From Marchantia polymorpha subsp. ruderalis (Eukaryota > Streptophyta > Marchantiopsida > Marchantiales > Marchantiaceae): a DNA stretch of 64,000 bases. Below the pieces are notes generated by a model. That model did no database searches. It was not told where the DNA came from and worked only from the letters and a program-made list of their open reading frames with translations. The stretch spans positions 4,920,501-4,984,500 of the forward strand of contig AP031356.1 of NCBI GenBank assembly GCA_037833965.1. The letters run 5' to 3'. Below, piece by piece: positions 12,860-24,530 of this stretch; the first letter of the stretch is position 1, and the number at the start of each line of letters is the position of its first letter. The position numbers and the translations under genes are program-made.

Positions 12860-14761
12860 CAATAACTTCCTTCTTAAGTACACATCCGTTTAAGTATGCA
12901 TCCCGGCTAAGTACGCATATTTTTCCCAAAAAGTTTGGGTTCAACATTTATTGGGCAAACATGTCACGAATTGTCATCTAGCGCAGGTTTTGAAGTTTCC
13001 TCTTCTTAACATTGACACAGACGGCATGTTGCTTACTCTAAAATGCTTCAAATGATTTCTTCATATCATCAAATGCTTCATTAGCTTTGATTTGAACATC
13101 AGGGCATAGAAGCTGATCCTCGATGTCAAGAACCTGCTTATAGAGTAATTCAAACCCTTGGAACTAGATGCCGATTTGTGTTTCAACATTCTGTTCAAGC
13201 GGATTAACTTCATCATCGTCATTATTTTCCGCGGGTTCAGCAACTTTTATTGTTTCTAGAAGCTCTTCCACATCCTCCAAAACCGCAGCCGCAAATGCTT
13301 CGCTGTTCTCATCGTCAGCATGAACGAAGTCATCGATTTCAAGCGACTCAATGATCAAATTCAATGCTTCAAAAGCCTCCATGATTTTAGCATCGAGGTC
13401 TCCGTCATTGCATTCGTTCTCGGCTTTAAATTGTTTTGGCATGAGTTCAGCCTTTTCAAAAGCATTTTTGATCGAAGCTTGAGAAACAGAATCCCAGGCT
13501 TCTTTTACGTAATTTGCAGCATCTAAAAGTTGTGTTGCATTCCCATAAAGTACCCCAGCAGATCCTCGCCGAAGTCTTCGACCTTGATCTTTTTTACGAG
13601 CTTTCACGTCGTCGTCAAGTTGGTAAAAGTCGAGAACGTCCTTGAGATACAAATACTTATAGCGTTTCTTCAGAGCTGCGATAATTCCCATATCGCAAGG
13701 TTGCTTCCAGCTTGTATAATTTGGGGGAAAGAACATTACGCGAATGTTGTCACGTTCGAAGCTTTGGAAATGGCCCGGAGCATTATCCATCAGCAAAAGA
13801 ACTCTCCGCCATGTTCGCTTCTTCACTTCTAGGAAAAACACTTCATTGAACCACTTCCAACCGTTTTCTACGTCCATCCAACCTTTTGTCTGATTAAAGT
13901 AAGGTACTGGCCACTGCCGATCCTTAATGCAAACTGGTTCTTTCGGTTTTCCGATTAATGAGCATGGAACTTTGTGTGACCCTGTTGTGTCGGCACAAAC
14001 GATAAGCGAAACTCGATCTTTTGATTTCTTTTTGCCCCTTGTCGTAGAGATATAATCGCCCGGCATAAGAAGACTAAATCTTGGAAGCAATCGAAAAAAA
14101 GGACCTGTTTCGTCCATGTTGAAGATATTCTCAGAGTCGTATTAAGCTATAATCTCGTACAGTTCTTCCAAAGCTACTAACAACTCCGGGTCGTTCTTGT
14201 TGACTTCTGCGCCTTCTCCATGAAGAAGCATTTTTTCAAACCGCGCCTTACTCTGAAACGGCTTAACCATTGCCAAGAAGCCTTAAAGTCAGATTCTGGA
14301 ATTGACAAATCCGATGCAATGCTTTTCGCTTTGGCCATGGCAAGGGATGGAGGTACATGGAGACTGGCTCGACGCATGCTATGAATTCAGCAATAGAGCA
14401 TATCTTGAAGCTCCGTGAATCGTCCAAATAAAGCTCAAAACGTCTCCTCTTTAGCTTCTTCCGTTAAAAGAGCATATCGGGCCATGATCGCCTCACGGTT
14501 CTCCCAAACCTTTCTGATGGCGCCTTCACTAACACCATATTCTCTTGCTAAGGTTCTCTTACAGAGAGAAGACGTCTTGCTCAGCTTCGAGATAATCTCG
14601 CAGCGTTGCGACTCATTGAGACGCTTTCCATTCGAGTTCTTCGACATGAGAGACAAATGCAAGCTGATTTTTGGAAGTGCACAGTCTAAAGTACGCACCT
14701 ACCGGCTAAGTACGCACAAAGCGTTCAGGTTCAAGTTGCGTACTTAAGCGGGAGGCTATTG
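12860..14761 (-). mobile_element. pogo/Tigger-like DNA transposon
   Basis: A 1,902-bp element is flanked by TA on both sides (12,858-12,859 and 14,762-14,763). It has imperfect terminal inverted repeats of about 25 bp: the left end reads CAATAACTTCCTTCTTAAGT and the right end, on the opposite strand, CAATAGCCTCCCGCTTAAGT. Subterminal AAGTACGCA-like motifs recur inside both ends (for example CCGGCTAAGTACGCA) and could be transposase sites. TA targets and a DDE/CENP-B-type transposase define the Tc1-mariner/pogo superfamily. It sits inside the non-autonomous LTR element and on the opposite strand. Confidence 0.9.
13164..14647 (-). pseudogene. pogo/Tigger-like transposase, broken
   Basis: Reading from the ATG at 14,647, the product has a pipsqueak-type N-terminal helix-turn-helix (LNESQRCEIISKLSK, YGVSEGAIRKVW). 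A CENP-B/Tc5-type helix follows (FKASWQWLSRFRVRRG). The DDE domain comes last: NMDETGPFF (first Asp), LLLMDNAPGH (second) and PPNYTSWKQPCDMG (third). It ends in an acidic tail. The gene is disrupted: two in-frame TGA codons lie between the two helices (about 14,433 and 14,385, both one transition from CGA), a frameshift lies in an A-run near 14,230, and a TAA lies just before the DDE block near 14,140. The DDE part stays open for 317 codons. The protein is most likely not made. Confidence 0.88.
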
Positions 14762-14763
14762 TA

Positions 14764-14992
14764 ATAATATAGGTAAGAGAGGTGACTTATACACCTTAAC
14801 ACGGGTTAAGATGAGATTGTTGAGTTACCTCTGTATATTATTATTCTATACTGTTATGGCTACTGCTTAGTTCTAGTTAACTCTCGTTTAAAGAGTGGCC
14901 TTGAATCAGGATTCTGTCTAGAACTTCTCACTTAGTAATAATGTAGGTTAGAGAGGTTACTGAGACTCCTTAACGCGAGTTAAAGGGGAGAT
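14764..14992 (+). repeat. tandem polypurine-tract modules before the 3' LTR
   Basis: Related units of about 172 bp, each with a GTTAAG/GTTAAA purine run followed by GATTGTTGAG, start near 14,766 and 14,938. A truncated unit lies at 12,762-12,857, before the pogo insertion. The last one abuts the LTR. The same arrangement recurs at 43,076-43,430. Confidence 0.7.
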
Positions 14993-15225
14993 TGTTGAGG
15001 TTAACTCCGGTTAAGGAGTTAACCGAAGTTAACCGCATATGTAGTTATTTATAGCATAGAATGGTTGACTACCTTGGGCATATATACCCCAAGGGTGATA
15101 AGAAGTTTCTCACTTCAAGCATTAAACTCTCTCAAGTGTATCCCCGTGAGGATGAACCACGTTATACATATGTCTTATGTGTTTATCGTGTTGTTGATTT
15201 GTTCAGTCTGAAGTTTACCGTAAGA
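14993..15225 (+). repeat. 3' LTR of the small LTR element
   Basis: It starts TGTTGAGGTTAACTCCGG, holds GGCATATATACCCC and ends CCGTAAGA, directly followed by the ATTTT target duplication. It matches the 5' LTR at 12,221 over its length with a shorter middle. Confidence 0.75.
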
Positions 15226-15230
15226 ATTTT

Positions 15231-17400
15231 TAGCTTGCACTACACTTATCTCTTTCAAAGAAAATAATCATCATCTTCATTGTACTTCATCATTTCATAT
15301 CACTCTCTACCATATCTATCATATCTCCCATCTCATTGTCAAACACTTGAACTTGCCCTTTGTGTGACTTGAAGAAAAATGTGTGTTTTTTTATTCATGT
15401 GTAGTTGACTTCAACGTTGATTTTGAAGTAGACCGAATCAAGTCTTGGAGCTAAAAAAATTTTCTATGCATAGATCAAACAGGGTTTAATTAATTTGAGC
15501 TTACTCAAAATTTGAATTTTTTTCAACAAAATTTGATTTTCATCTATTACAGGATTTATATTTGATTTTTAATTTGATATATTTAACCAATAAGTAATAA
15601 AATTAAACATTCTAAACATCATTAAGAAGAATTAACTTTAATTTAGATTTAAAATTTGATTTCATGATGTAGAGTATATATATTATTTTGATCTTAAATG
15701 CCAACATATATTATTAATTCAATTTTTATATTACAATTAATAGTATACAATATTTAACAACTCAAAACTTGAGAGTCAAAACCAAATTATACATAAATTT
15801 ATAAATTTAGATCACATCAATTGGTATTGTATGCTTCTTATCTTTAATGAATAAATAATAATAAAATTATAATCTCACATAAGTATTAGATTTATATTCA
15901 TGCAGGTTGATTTGAAAAATAAAACTTCAAGAAGTTTTCTCTTACTATCATGAAAAATATAATTTTTATGTAATATTTCATCATTTAAAACATAATTTAC
16001 ATGCAAATGACATGATAGTCATTTTGAAATGTGAATGCAAAGAAGATACATATGCTGAAAATTTCTCATATTAGTAATTACATTATATATCTTATTTATA
16101 GAAATGATTTTGAACCTAATTTATATTCCAAGGAAACTTAAATAAATAAAATAAATAGATGTATTTTCATAAAACAAATAAAATTGAATCAAATAAAGTT
16201 AACTAATATTAGTGTTTGATCCCAATAATTGTGTTTCATTTTATTTTATCTTCACTACAACATCATTATGACAGAATATTATATCATATTTAATGAATTA
16301 TAATCTATATACAATACAGATCACAAAATTCCAAGCAATAAGATGATGAAAGATCTTGTGACAAAAAGTTTTTAAATGTTGCAAAATTTTTCTAAATTAA
16401 TATCCAAAGATAATCATTTTAGATTAGAAAAACAGTAAAACAAAAAATTGTAGCTGAGTCATTTGAAATCGTCAACTGCGTGAAAAATAGTGATCATTGT
16501 TTTATGTCACAATTTTACACAAAATTTTTGAATTCTTCTTTATGTTGGCACATCATCTATGTCAACGATAATAATCTTAGCACATTCTAACTTTATTATA
16601 TATCATAAACAACATGGCATATGGAACGCCTTATACACATGTTGATTAGCTAACTAGCTTTACAAGCATATGAAGAAGAACGATATTAATCTGATGAGTT
16701 GTTGGGTTGGGCGAATATGAACCTGTCAAGGATTTTATAAAATGTATCTGCTGGTTTCTCATGTCAAACTCATCAGTAATAATTGTCGAGCAATAGTAAC
16801 AAAGTTTGTGTAGGCTAGCATATCTAGATAGTAAATTACATATCTTCAACTATTTGAATTGTTATCAAGAACTTAAATATGAGCATCTTTATCACACAAG
16901 ATTATAAGCAAAAAAGAATGTTGGATTCACTTGTGATTGATGAATTCTCATTTTAGATCAGACAGTATGTATTCAAATGTATAGTTAGTTCACTTGGCCA
17001 AAGGTGGTGTTGTGGAACAGAAACCAAGTGGAAGCCAATCATATGTACGTATGAATATTTATTTATTCTATCTAAGTCACAGGAGAGAGATATCTCTCTT
17101 CTTCGGCAGTCTCTATGGTCATGAGCTGGCTTTGTTTCCAGTCTTTCTGAACATCATTGACGCTATCAGTGTTTTACAGGAGAAGTTGTACACCATATTC
17201 AAACGTACGAGGCAATTACCAAATATCGTCATTTGACCTACCGCCCTCTCTATGCAGCCTGTTTTCTGGTCCTAGCACAAATTGCTTCCTCAATCTTCTG
17301 AGGCTTTCTCCTCTAACGGACTGATGGGTGCGTGCATCATGTTTACATTATTTCGTGGACACGAGTTATTATAATCAAAGTGATGGGCAAAGTGTTACGA
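15231..17400. other. AT-rich spacer
   Basis: The DNA is very AT-rich with no supported coding region. The first few hundred bases may be the 5' end of the copia element cut at 12,220. From about 16,990 composition becomes more balanced, and short frames (for example 16,994-17,236) show no recognisable domain. Confidence 0.4.
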
Positions 17401-17484
17401 GACCAGAATTGGTAATGACTGGCTGGATCCCATTGACTTCAAAGCAGTCTGAATACAATGCAGATATGGTGAAGAAGCTGGCAG
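17401..17484 (+). repeat. inverted repeat, left arm (84 bp)
   Basis: This segment matches the reverse complement of 18,055-18,138 with about seven mismatches by eye. On the plus strand it can be read as RPELVMTGWIPLTSK... within a 71-codon frame, and the partner reads similarly on the minus strand. It may therefore be a duplicated exon fragment of an unidentified gene. Confidence 0.85.
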
Positions 17485-18054
17485 ACGAAATTGGAAGATC
17501 AGACAGTGAATTGGTTCATTACATCCTCAATGAGAATGAATAAATATGTACCTCGTCGTAAGAGGTAAAGCTACGATAAAGTTGTGCTTTACGCGTTCGA
17601 GTTGCCTGAGTTACCGGTAGCAAGTTTCCAGCCTGGGGATAGTGTATATTAATTGGCTTTTCACACTGCCTACGCAACCATCTCTCCACAAAAGACATTT
17701 GCTATGAAAAGAAGAGACACCTTCTGCTGGCATACTCTCAATTTCTTCTCGACATTACTGGGAAAAGGCCAAAATTGGTTCGCAAGAAAAGTCGGGCACC
17801 CTACTTCACCAATATTGACTCAATTTTGCATTCCCGGCTCAGAACTGAACATCCTCGAATTTGTTAGTAGTACGAACTTGAGAATTTATGTGCAATATGT
17901 GAGTATGGCGGGGACTATGGGGGAAAATTAGATAAGGGTAGCCCCTTCGCGTTTCATTTAGACCTCCGTTAGTTCCAATTTCCATGGTTATGCGTGCTGG
18001 CATTTCTGGATATAACAGCGTTCAGAACAAAAATTTTCAATCGAGTGTTTCTTC

Positions 18055-18138
18055 CTGCCAGTTTCTTCACCATATTTGCATTGTATTCACACTCCTTTGA
18101 AGTCGATGGGATCCAAACAGTCATTACCAATTCTGGTC
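18055..18138 (-). repeat. inverted repeat, right arm (84 bp)
   Basis: This is the opposite-strand copy of 17,401-17,484. The two arms are about 570 bp apart, so a transcript across the region could fold into a long hairpin. The spacer holds one 92-codon frame without known domains. Confidence 0.85.
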
Positions 18139-19052
18139 GCTTTAAAACATTGATTAACAGCAAGAGAGAACAAAGGTTTGAATCCTCAATTGTAGATACT
18201 TCTGTAGGCTAACAAAGCAGGCGAAAGAAAGGAAACAGAGTAGGGAGTGTTGATCTGCTTGCAGACAGCAGACATTTCAAGCGTGAGGTTCTTGACAGAG
18301 CCGGAGCACAACAGGAAATCCCAAAACTTCATCGAGGAAGCTGTCGATCATTTAACTGCACATAAAGGGCTTGCATAAAATCATTCATTACACTTTACAG
18401 GAATGTTCACATCCCCTGAGACAAGTGAATCTTGCTCAAATGAGGACTTTTCTAAACAAACGGGAGCAATGTCAGTCCCCCAGGTGACTTGCACCTCCGC
18501 TTGGGCTAGGCAGCTCAGCTTCTAGCGTGATTACATCTATACTGAGCGGACTTCCACCCAAGCAACAATAAGCTCTACCGCGACTTCAGATCAATTGATT
18601 ATAGACATGAAAAGAATGAGAATATCCAGGATGGGAATATTCTTGTGGGCTGTTGCGGCTTTGTTCGTGAAAGTGAACACCATTTCACCCAGAGCCTTGA
18701 ATCGTCTCCAAGTAGTGTAAATCATCAAAAATTTGCAATTGATCATTCTGTACTGGGATTCAGCTCCAGAGGACAGTCTTGAGAAGGCCCCTCCGCTGCG
18801 GGAAAGGCTAATCTGCTCGACTGCCCTTTCTTCCTTCCGGCAGAACTGACTGGCGCACGCGGCGGATCACTTAATTGTTCATGCTGGAGTATCCGACGTT
18901 GAATGACTTTTGAGAGGCAAACGCCTAAATAGCAAGCCTTCTCGTGGGTGCTTTCGTCGGACACATATAGAAGCTAGATCGAGGGTAAGCACAGCAAAAT
19001 GTCAGGCACGACTTCCAGTAGAGACGAATTGCTGCGCTGCGGAACAGGCTAA
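18139..19052. other. bZIP 3' region, no separate gene seen
   Basis: The sequence has balanced composition and short frames without domains. The part nearest 19,052 is probably the 3' UTR of the minus-strand bZIP gene. Confidence 0.35.
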
Positions 19053-20466
19053 TTAATGTAGCATATCAGGAACCATTGGCTGGGAATAGGGAGAGTGATG
19101 ACCAGATGACATGCTTCCGAAAGGGACAGGATCCAAATGGCCAGTTTGAAGACCAAGAGCGCGCAATCCTCCAGGATGTTGGGATGCAGTGTGGTGCAGT
19201 CGCTGCAACTGTCTGGACAGATCCATCGCATGCGACCTGAGCCTTTGGTTCTCATCTGTGAGAGTTACGTAACGTTGAGAAGCAATAGAATACTTGGTCA
19301 TCATGTGATTGTTCTCGGCCCTCAGGTGCGCAACCTGGGCTCGCAACTCATCGAGATGCTGCTGCTTCCTCAGGCGTGATCTCCGTGCAGACTCCCTATT
19401 CGACAGCATGCGCTTTTGCTTCCGTTCGTCGACTCCGCCTGCGTGCTGATCGTCGTCGGAGGTGGAATTTGACGGTGGCAGAGGATCGGGAGCGTCTCCC
19501 GAGCTCGCCTTCCCCGTCGTGCCTTTTGATTCCCTCTTGGCCCCAAAAGGATAATGATCAGCTTCGGGAGCAATAATAGAGGGTTTGACATCCCCGGCGT
19601 CTGGTTCCGAAGAGTAAGACGACGAACTTCCTTCCAACTGTCTGTCTCTTCCAGTCCGCTTTACTCCATCCGGTTGGTTCTTGCCGGACTGCTGTACTCT
19701 GGACTCTGCCACCACTCTTTGCGAGTCCCTGTCTGCAAGAGAATAATTTCCGAGGGCACGTGGTAAGTGCGAATCAAACCCCAACCCTGTACGAGATAGC
19801 TCGCAGCCTACCAAAGACAGGTGGCTACGACCTCCAAGAAGGCAATCTGTCCAATTTAGCGTGCGGAAGACAAATCCCATGGAAGGAATTAAAGCCAGTA
19901 ACGAATAAAATCATACCGGCTCTTGAGCATTTTCATCTGGCGAGTGGAAAGAAGTTCTAACAGCCAGAGTCTAATATGGAAACAGAGAAGAACCACATAC
20001 CATTCGCAATACTGCCAGCCGACGAATGGCTAAGAGGTGGAGGAGACGAAGTTCCATTCGTACTTCTTTCCTTACACTCTGCGTTGACTGCAACAGAAGA
20101 AACAGACGAAGATGCCCCGCCTTCAGCAATTCTCGAAGCGTGAGGAACGGGGGCCTGAGGAGCTGGAGCCTTGGCAGAAGATGAAGCAGCAGCTGAAGAC
20201 GCACTCGGATATGGTGCTGGAGGGTCATTAGACCGAGGAGTACAGGACGACTGAACATTTAGTTGCCACAAAGGTGCGAAGAGGTCGTCCACGGACGTGG
20301 CGCGCCGCATGGTATTGGACATCATAGCTTCCCCTTTCTTGTTGTTACTATTGACCCCGTCCGTCTCATCTCCTTCTCCGCTCACTTGCTCCATGGCACC
20401 CATCCTGCCTGCTTTCTCGATCTTGAGCTTCTCTGCCTCCCTCCGCGTACCTAAACTCTCCACCAT
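19053..20466 (-). CDS. bZIP transcription factor, group S-like
   Basis: Two exons (20466-20001 and 19732-19053, minus strand) join in phase 1 across a 268-bp GT-AG intron to give about 381 aa. The start is the first in-frame ATG, at 20466. Internal Met codons 20-40 residues later are alternatives. The N-terminal half is low complexity (Ala/Ser/Pro rich) with a TSVDDLFAPLWQL patch. The bZIP lies at about residues 257-336. Its basic region DERKQKRMLSNRESARRSRL contains the invariant N-x7-R/K spacing. The leucine zipper runs through LDELRAQVAHLRAENNHM into YVTLTDENQRL and LSRQLQRL. The long zipper with 'Q.YVTL..EN..LR' is typical of plant group S factors (bZIP11/53 type), which bind ACGT-core sites, often as group C heterodimers. 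Unlike angiosperm S1 genes I found no sucrose-control uORF in the leader. Confidence 0.88.
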
Positions 20467-22100
20467 GCGAGAAACTGAGACCTCCTGACACTCACTGCGA
20501 CGACTCACTCCTCTTCACAATATGTACAAAGCTTCTAACTTCAGACTTCCAACATCACATCATTCTCTCGTGTTCACCGCTTCGACAAACGCACACTATA
20601 CACCGAGTCTTCTCAAGATCTCACGAACTCCACTGTCTACCGCTCCACTTCACCCCGACGTGGTCAAATTTCTTCCACCACCTCCCTCACCTCGAGGACT
20701 ATCTCGAAATCAGGCAATCGACAAGAGCGGACTTCGTGTGGCCCTCTCTCATCTATCGAGAGAAACGCTAGCAGACTCGGCGCAGCAGGCAGTCGGAATC
20801 ACAGACGACGACGAGAGAAAGAAGAGAGAGAGAGGGAGAGAAATCGAGAGCAATTGGGTCGTCGACGATCTCGGAAGGCGAGATGCTTTCTTTGCTTGGG
20901 TGCGGGAGCGCTGCAAAAACGCGACGGAGAAGTGAAAGAAATTGCGAGGGACGCGAGAGTACTTGAGGACGAGGCATCGCTCGCTCGCTCGCCGTGTGAA
21001 CGAACGAGGAGGCGCTTTTCTGTTGGGCACCAGAGACGCGCGACTATTTTTGCGCGACCGGTTGACTGGATGGCATGGATATAGAACCGGATAAAATCTG
21101 ACACCAGCTATTGTAGCCGCGCTGCCAATTCCACACAACCGTGTTGTCAGATTATCTCGTCCCGCGCCCGCCCGCGCCCGACCGTGCGATGCCCAGATCG
21201 ACGGCCATTACAAAATGTCTGCGCGCAAAGTAGCGGGAACTCTGAAGTGAGCGCAACGGCGCTTCGTGGCCACTAGTTTGGAGGGAGCCGCCAGTTTTTC
21301 GGCCTCGCGCGACGGGCGCCGCGTGTTGCCGGAGAGAGGGCTTGTCCGAGCTGGATATTCGCGCTCCTGTAGGGGGGCTTTCCCAACGAACTTTCGGAGC
21401 TCGCCTGCGCGCGATACAGTGACACTCGGGCCACAGGAAGATTCTGGATATTGTGATCTGAAAGCTGGCGCCCTCCCTCCTCTTCGTAGACCTTGACTCT
21501 CTCTGTACGTACCGGCTCCATGTACGCGCCTGGCATTTTGAATTATTTCCGAGGTCCATGCACCCATCATGTCATGTCCATGTACCGCCCTTCCCGACCT
21601 TCGCCTCCCGGCCCGCCCGGTTGGCCCTCGCCGCCCTCGTCGCGCTACTTGCAGCCTCGTCGGATGCCAGCGGGCTGCCTTCGGTCACCTCTTCCTTGCA
21701 CCGAAGACCGATCCTCCATGCTTTGACCTGCCGATCATCTCCGGCCGAAGATCGGAGTCGCAGTGTGAACTCGTGTTTTACGTTCGGGTTCGGGAATCAT
21801 TCTCGGTCGTGTCGCATTGCCAGGTGGACGTGTTATGGCAACCTGTGCCATGTATGGATGCGGGGGACGTTACATCTCGGGAGCGGGCTTGCAATCTGCT
21901 AACGGAATCAAGCTTTTCCCGGTGCGAACATCAATCCATTGCGCTGCTGTACAGTTGCCGGAAAGCTATTAAACAAACAAATCCAAGGCACAGTACCGCA
22001 CACAACGGTCAAACTCTGGATCATGATACATTGCCGCACATTTTTCATGAGCTTTTGGCAATCGGACTTCCATTCGTGTCGAAGCTATAGTACATTTGCT
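20467..22100. other. bZIP leader/promoter region and unassigned GC-rich DNA
   Basis: This GC-rich stretch upstream of the bZIP start includes a GA-rich run near 20,820-20,845. Frames of up to 173 codons on the plus strand (21,500-22,090) overlap each other in all phases and show no domain. It is likely the leader and promoter of the bZIP gene, and possibly of a divergent transcript. I cannot support a protein. Confidence 0.35.
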
Positions 22101-24528
22101 TCCGATCTTAGAATCTGGATCTGAGTATTCACACTATATTCAGGGCCTTTTTTATGTCACTCGTATGTTTCTCAAAAATCTGAAAGCCTATCACAATCAT
22201 GTCAAGCTATAAATTGCTCCGCATAATTCGTCTCTGGTAAGATACAGTAGTTATTCTGTACATAAAAGTCAAATTCTAAAGAAGTCTTTTTTTTAGCAAC
22301 AACTTTATCAATTAACTTCGCAAAGGAAACAGCTGGTATAATAGCAACAAAATTTGCATGCACTTTCAAGTCATATATAAATAAATCCAAGGGTACATTT
22401 TGAAGTTAGATATCACTAGTGTCAATATGATAAAGAGAGTACTTTATTGTACTTGAAAGAATTGCCATTTATAAAAAAACATCTCACATTGACATTATTT
22501 TACTTTGAGAAAACTTGAGCATTTCACTCTTGAAGACTAACTTGAATTTTTTGTGACGTTAAACTTCAGCAGTTTTTTACACTTGAATATATTGAGATCT
22601 TTCAAATATAAAACTAGAAATCTAAAAGTGATATCTCTCTTCAAACTTCAACCTAAGAAGTATTTTGAATCTATTATGCCATCACAACACCGTCTAAAAT
22701 TTTATCTATATATATCTTTTGATCATGTTGTGTATCAAAGTACATTTTGTAGATATAAGTAAATTGTATCCATTACATATATCAACACGTATCCAATGAG
22801 TATAGTTACATGTGTTGACGATTAATTTTTCATAATCAAGATTTCAATCAAATTTTAATTATCTTGTCATAATATTTTATATTCTAAAATTGTGTGACAA
22901 CATAATTTCTAAATATGAAAAAAAAATCAATGCAATTAAATTCATGAGTCATTATAATCTCACAATCCTATATTTTTTAAAAATCTTTTCTTTTATTTTA
23001 TTTCCAATTTTTTTCCATTCATCTATCCTGAATATCCGGAAAATGGATTTTTTTAAATATTTATCATATATCATAAATCTTGCTTGAAAATTAATAATTT
23101 TTTGTTTTTTTGATTCATTTTTAATATATAAATCAAATCAAACATCTTATTTTTTAATGGAACTATCAAAACATCAAATATGCATATCTTGTATCAAAAC
23201 CTTGTATATAAATTAGTAAAATCAGTTTTGATATTTAAAACTATTCTTGAGTTATATAACATTATTAAAAAATGAATGCCGAAAATTCGAAAATTTCAAA
23301 AATACCTAATTGGTTCAATCAATTTTATCAATAAAATGAAGAGTATTGTACTGATTCTTAGTAGGCACATCTAACTTGACTGTAATATTTAGCTTAAACC
23401 ATTTAATAACAAAACATTAGAAAATGTAAAGAATTTTTTTAAATTCTGTTTTTTTAGTTAAAAGACATATTAATCGTATTTCAGAATGATCAAGATACAA
23501 CTATTGAATGTTGATCGCAACTGAATAAATTAATAGCGAATTTAAATCTTCTGTCATATTTACGTACACATCTACTTCATATCAATTTCAATAAGGTAAT
23601 CTTTCAGCTCCGAAGCAAGCATTGTGTGCATTAGACTCCAACTTCATAAATTATATTTATCATCTTAACAAAACACTAGTCTTTTCGTTATCTTCATTAA
23701 GCTTTTGTCATTTTTTATCAAAGCTTTTAAATAGATTAAGTGTTGATGCGTGACATCATCTTAGCTCGTCCAGGTGAAATAAGATAGTTTTGCTACTTAA
23801 ACATGTTCAAAGGTGATGTATGTCATCATATCTTGATATGATAGTATAAAAATATGATTTTATGATTATTACATATTTCTTGAATCAACTAAAGTTTACT
23901 ATTATTCCAAATAAATATACGTGTATTTTTATATATATTCAAGATAGAATATAATGAAAATATCATATATCATTCTTTCATGAATCATTTGATATAAAAA
24001 AATTTAAGAGTAAATTTACAATTAAAAAATAGGCATCCTTGGATTATTGTAGCTCAAAATTTTGATTAGTTCCAAAATTTACATAGTTTTTTTGCGAAGC
24101 ATAATCATAATATTGTAACAAATTGCTTGAATTGAGCGAACATGTCTTGATTGACCAAAAAAAACTGGATTATGTAGTTTGACAAGCATTATGATATTTC
24201 TAGAGAAGAATGCAAGGTTCTTCAAAAAATAACTTATTATTATTGATGACAGATGAAAGAATTTTATTTATTATTTTAATTTATTTATTTAATTTATTAT
24301 TATAAAATGTTATGAAGTAAAGGAGTGTTTTTCCAACAATAAAGAATTGAATGATGTTCACAAAATAAGAGGTAAGTGTGTAAAGCTAAATTTCGGACTT
24401 AAAAATCATAGAAGTTTATATCGAACATCTTGAATATCGATACTATGTTCCAAAAGCTCATGCACAAAACTGAATGCGCTCATGAGGACAAGTGGACAAC
24501 AAAAAAAGTAGTGAAGGCCCCATAGATT
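22101..24528. other. AT-rich intergenic DNA
   Basis: The DNA is very AT-rich with long A/T runs and only short frames. No transposon ends or coding remnants were recognised. Confidence 0.5.
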
Positions 24529-24530
24529 TT

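Larger units (their letters stand above)
12221..15225 (+). mobile_element. non-autonomous LTR retrotransposon (TRIM/LARD-like)
   Basis: The element is bounded by two related LTRs (12,221-12,473 and 14,993-15,225), each starting TGTT. It is flanked by ATTTT on both sides (12,216-12,220 and 15,226-15,230), a 5-bp target duplication. A primer-binding site TGGTATCAGAGC (initiator Met tRNA type) follows the left LTR at 12,476. A polypurine tract GTTAAAGGGGAGAT precedes the right LTR. Leaving out the nested DNA transposon (12,860-14,761), the internal part is only about 0.6 kb and has no gag or pol, so it must have been mobilised by another element. Its LTR and subterminal repeats resemble those of the copia element at 42.8-43.4 kb, a plausible helper lineage. 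Confidence 0.8.

Noticed and set aside
18743..18964. 73-codon frame downstream of the bZIP stop as an extra exon
   Set aside because: The bZIP frame already ends in a normal C-terminus at 19,053, and no acceptor or homology supports a continuation.
20470..21100. Search for a sucrose-responsive uORF in the bZIP leader
   Set aside because: Upstream ATGs near 20,550-20,565 give only two- to five-codon frames, and nothing resembling the conserved sucrose-control peptide was seen.
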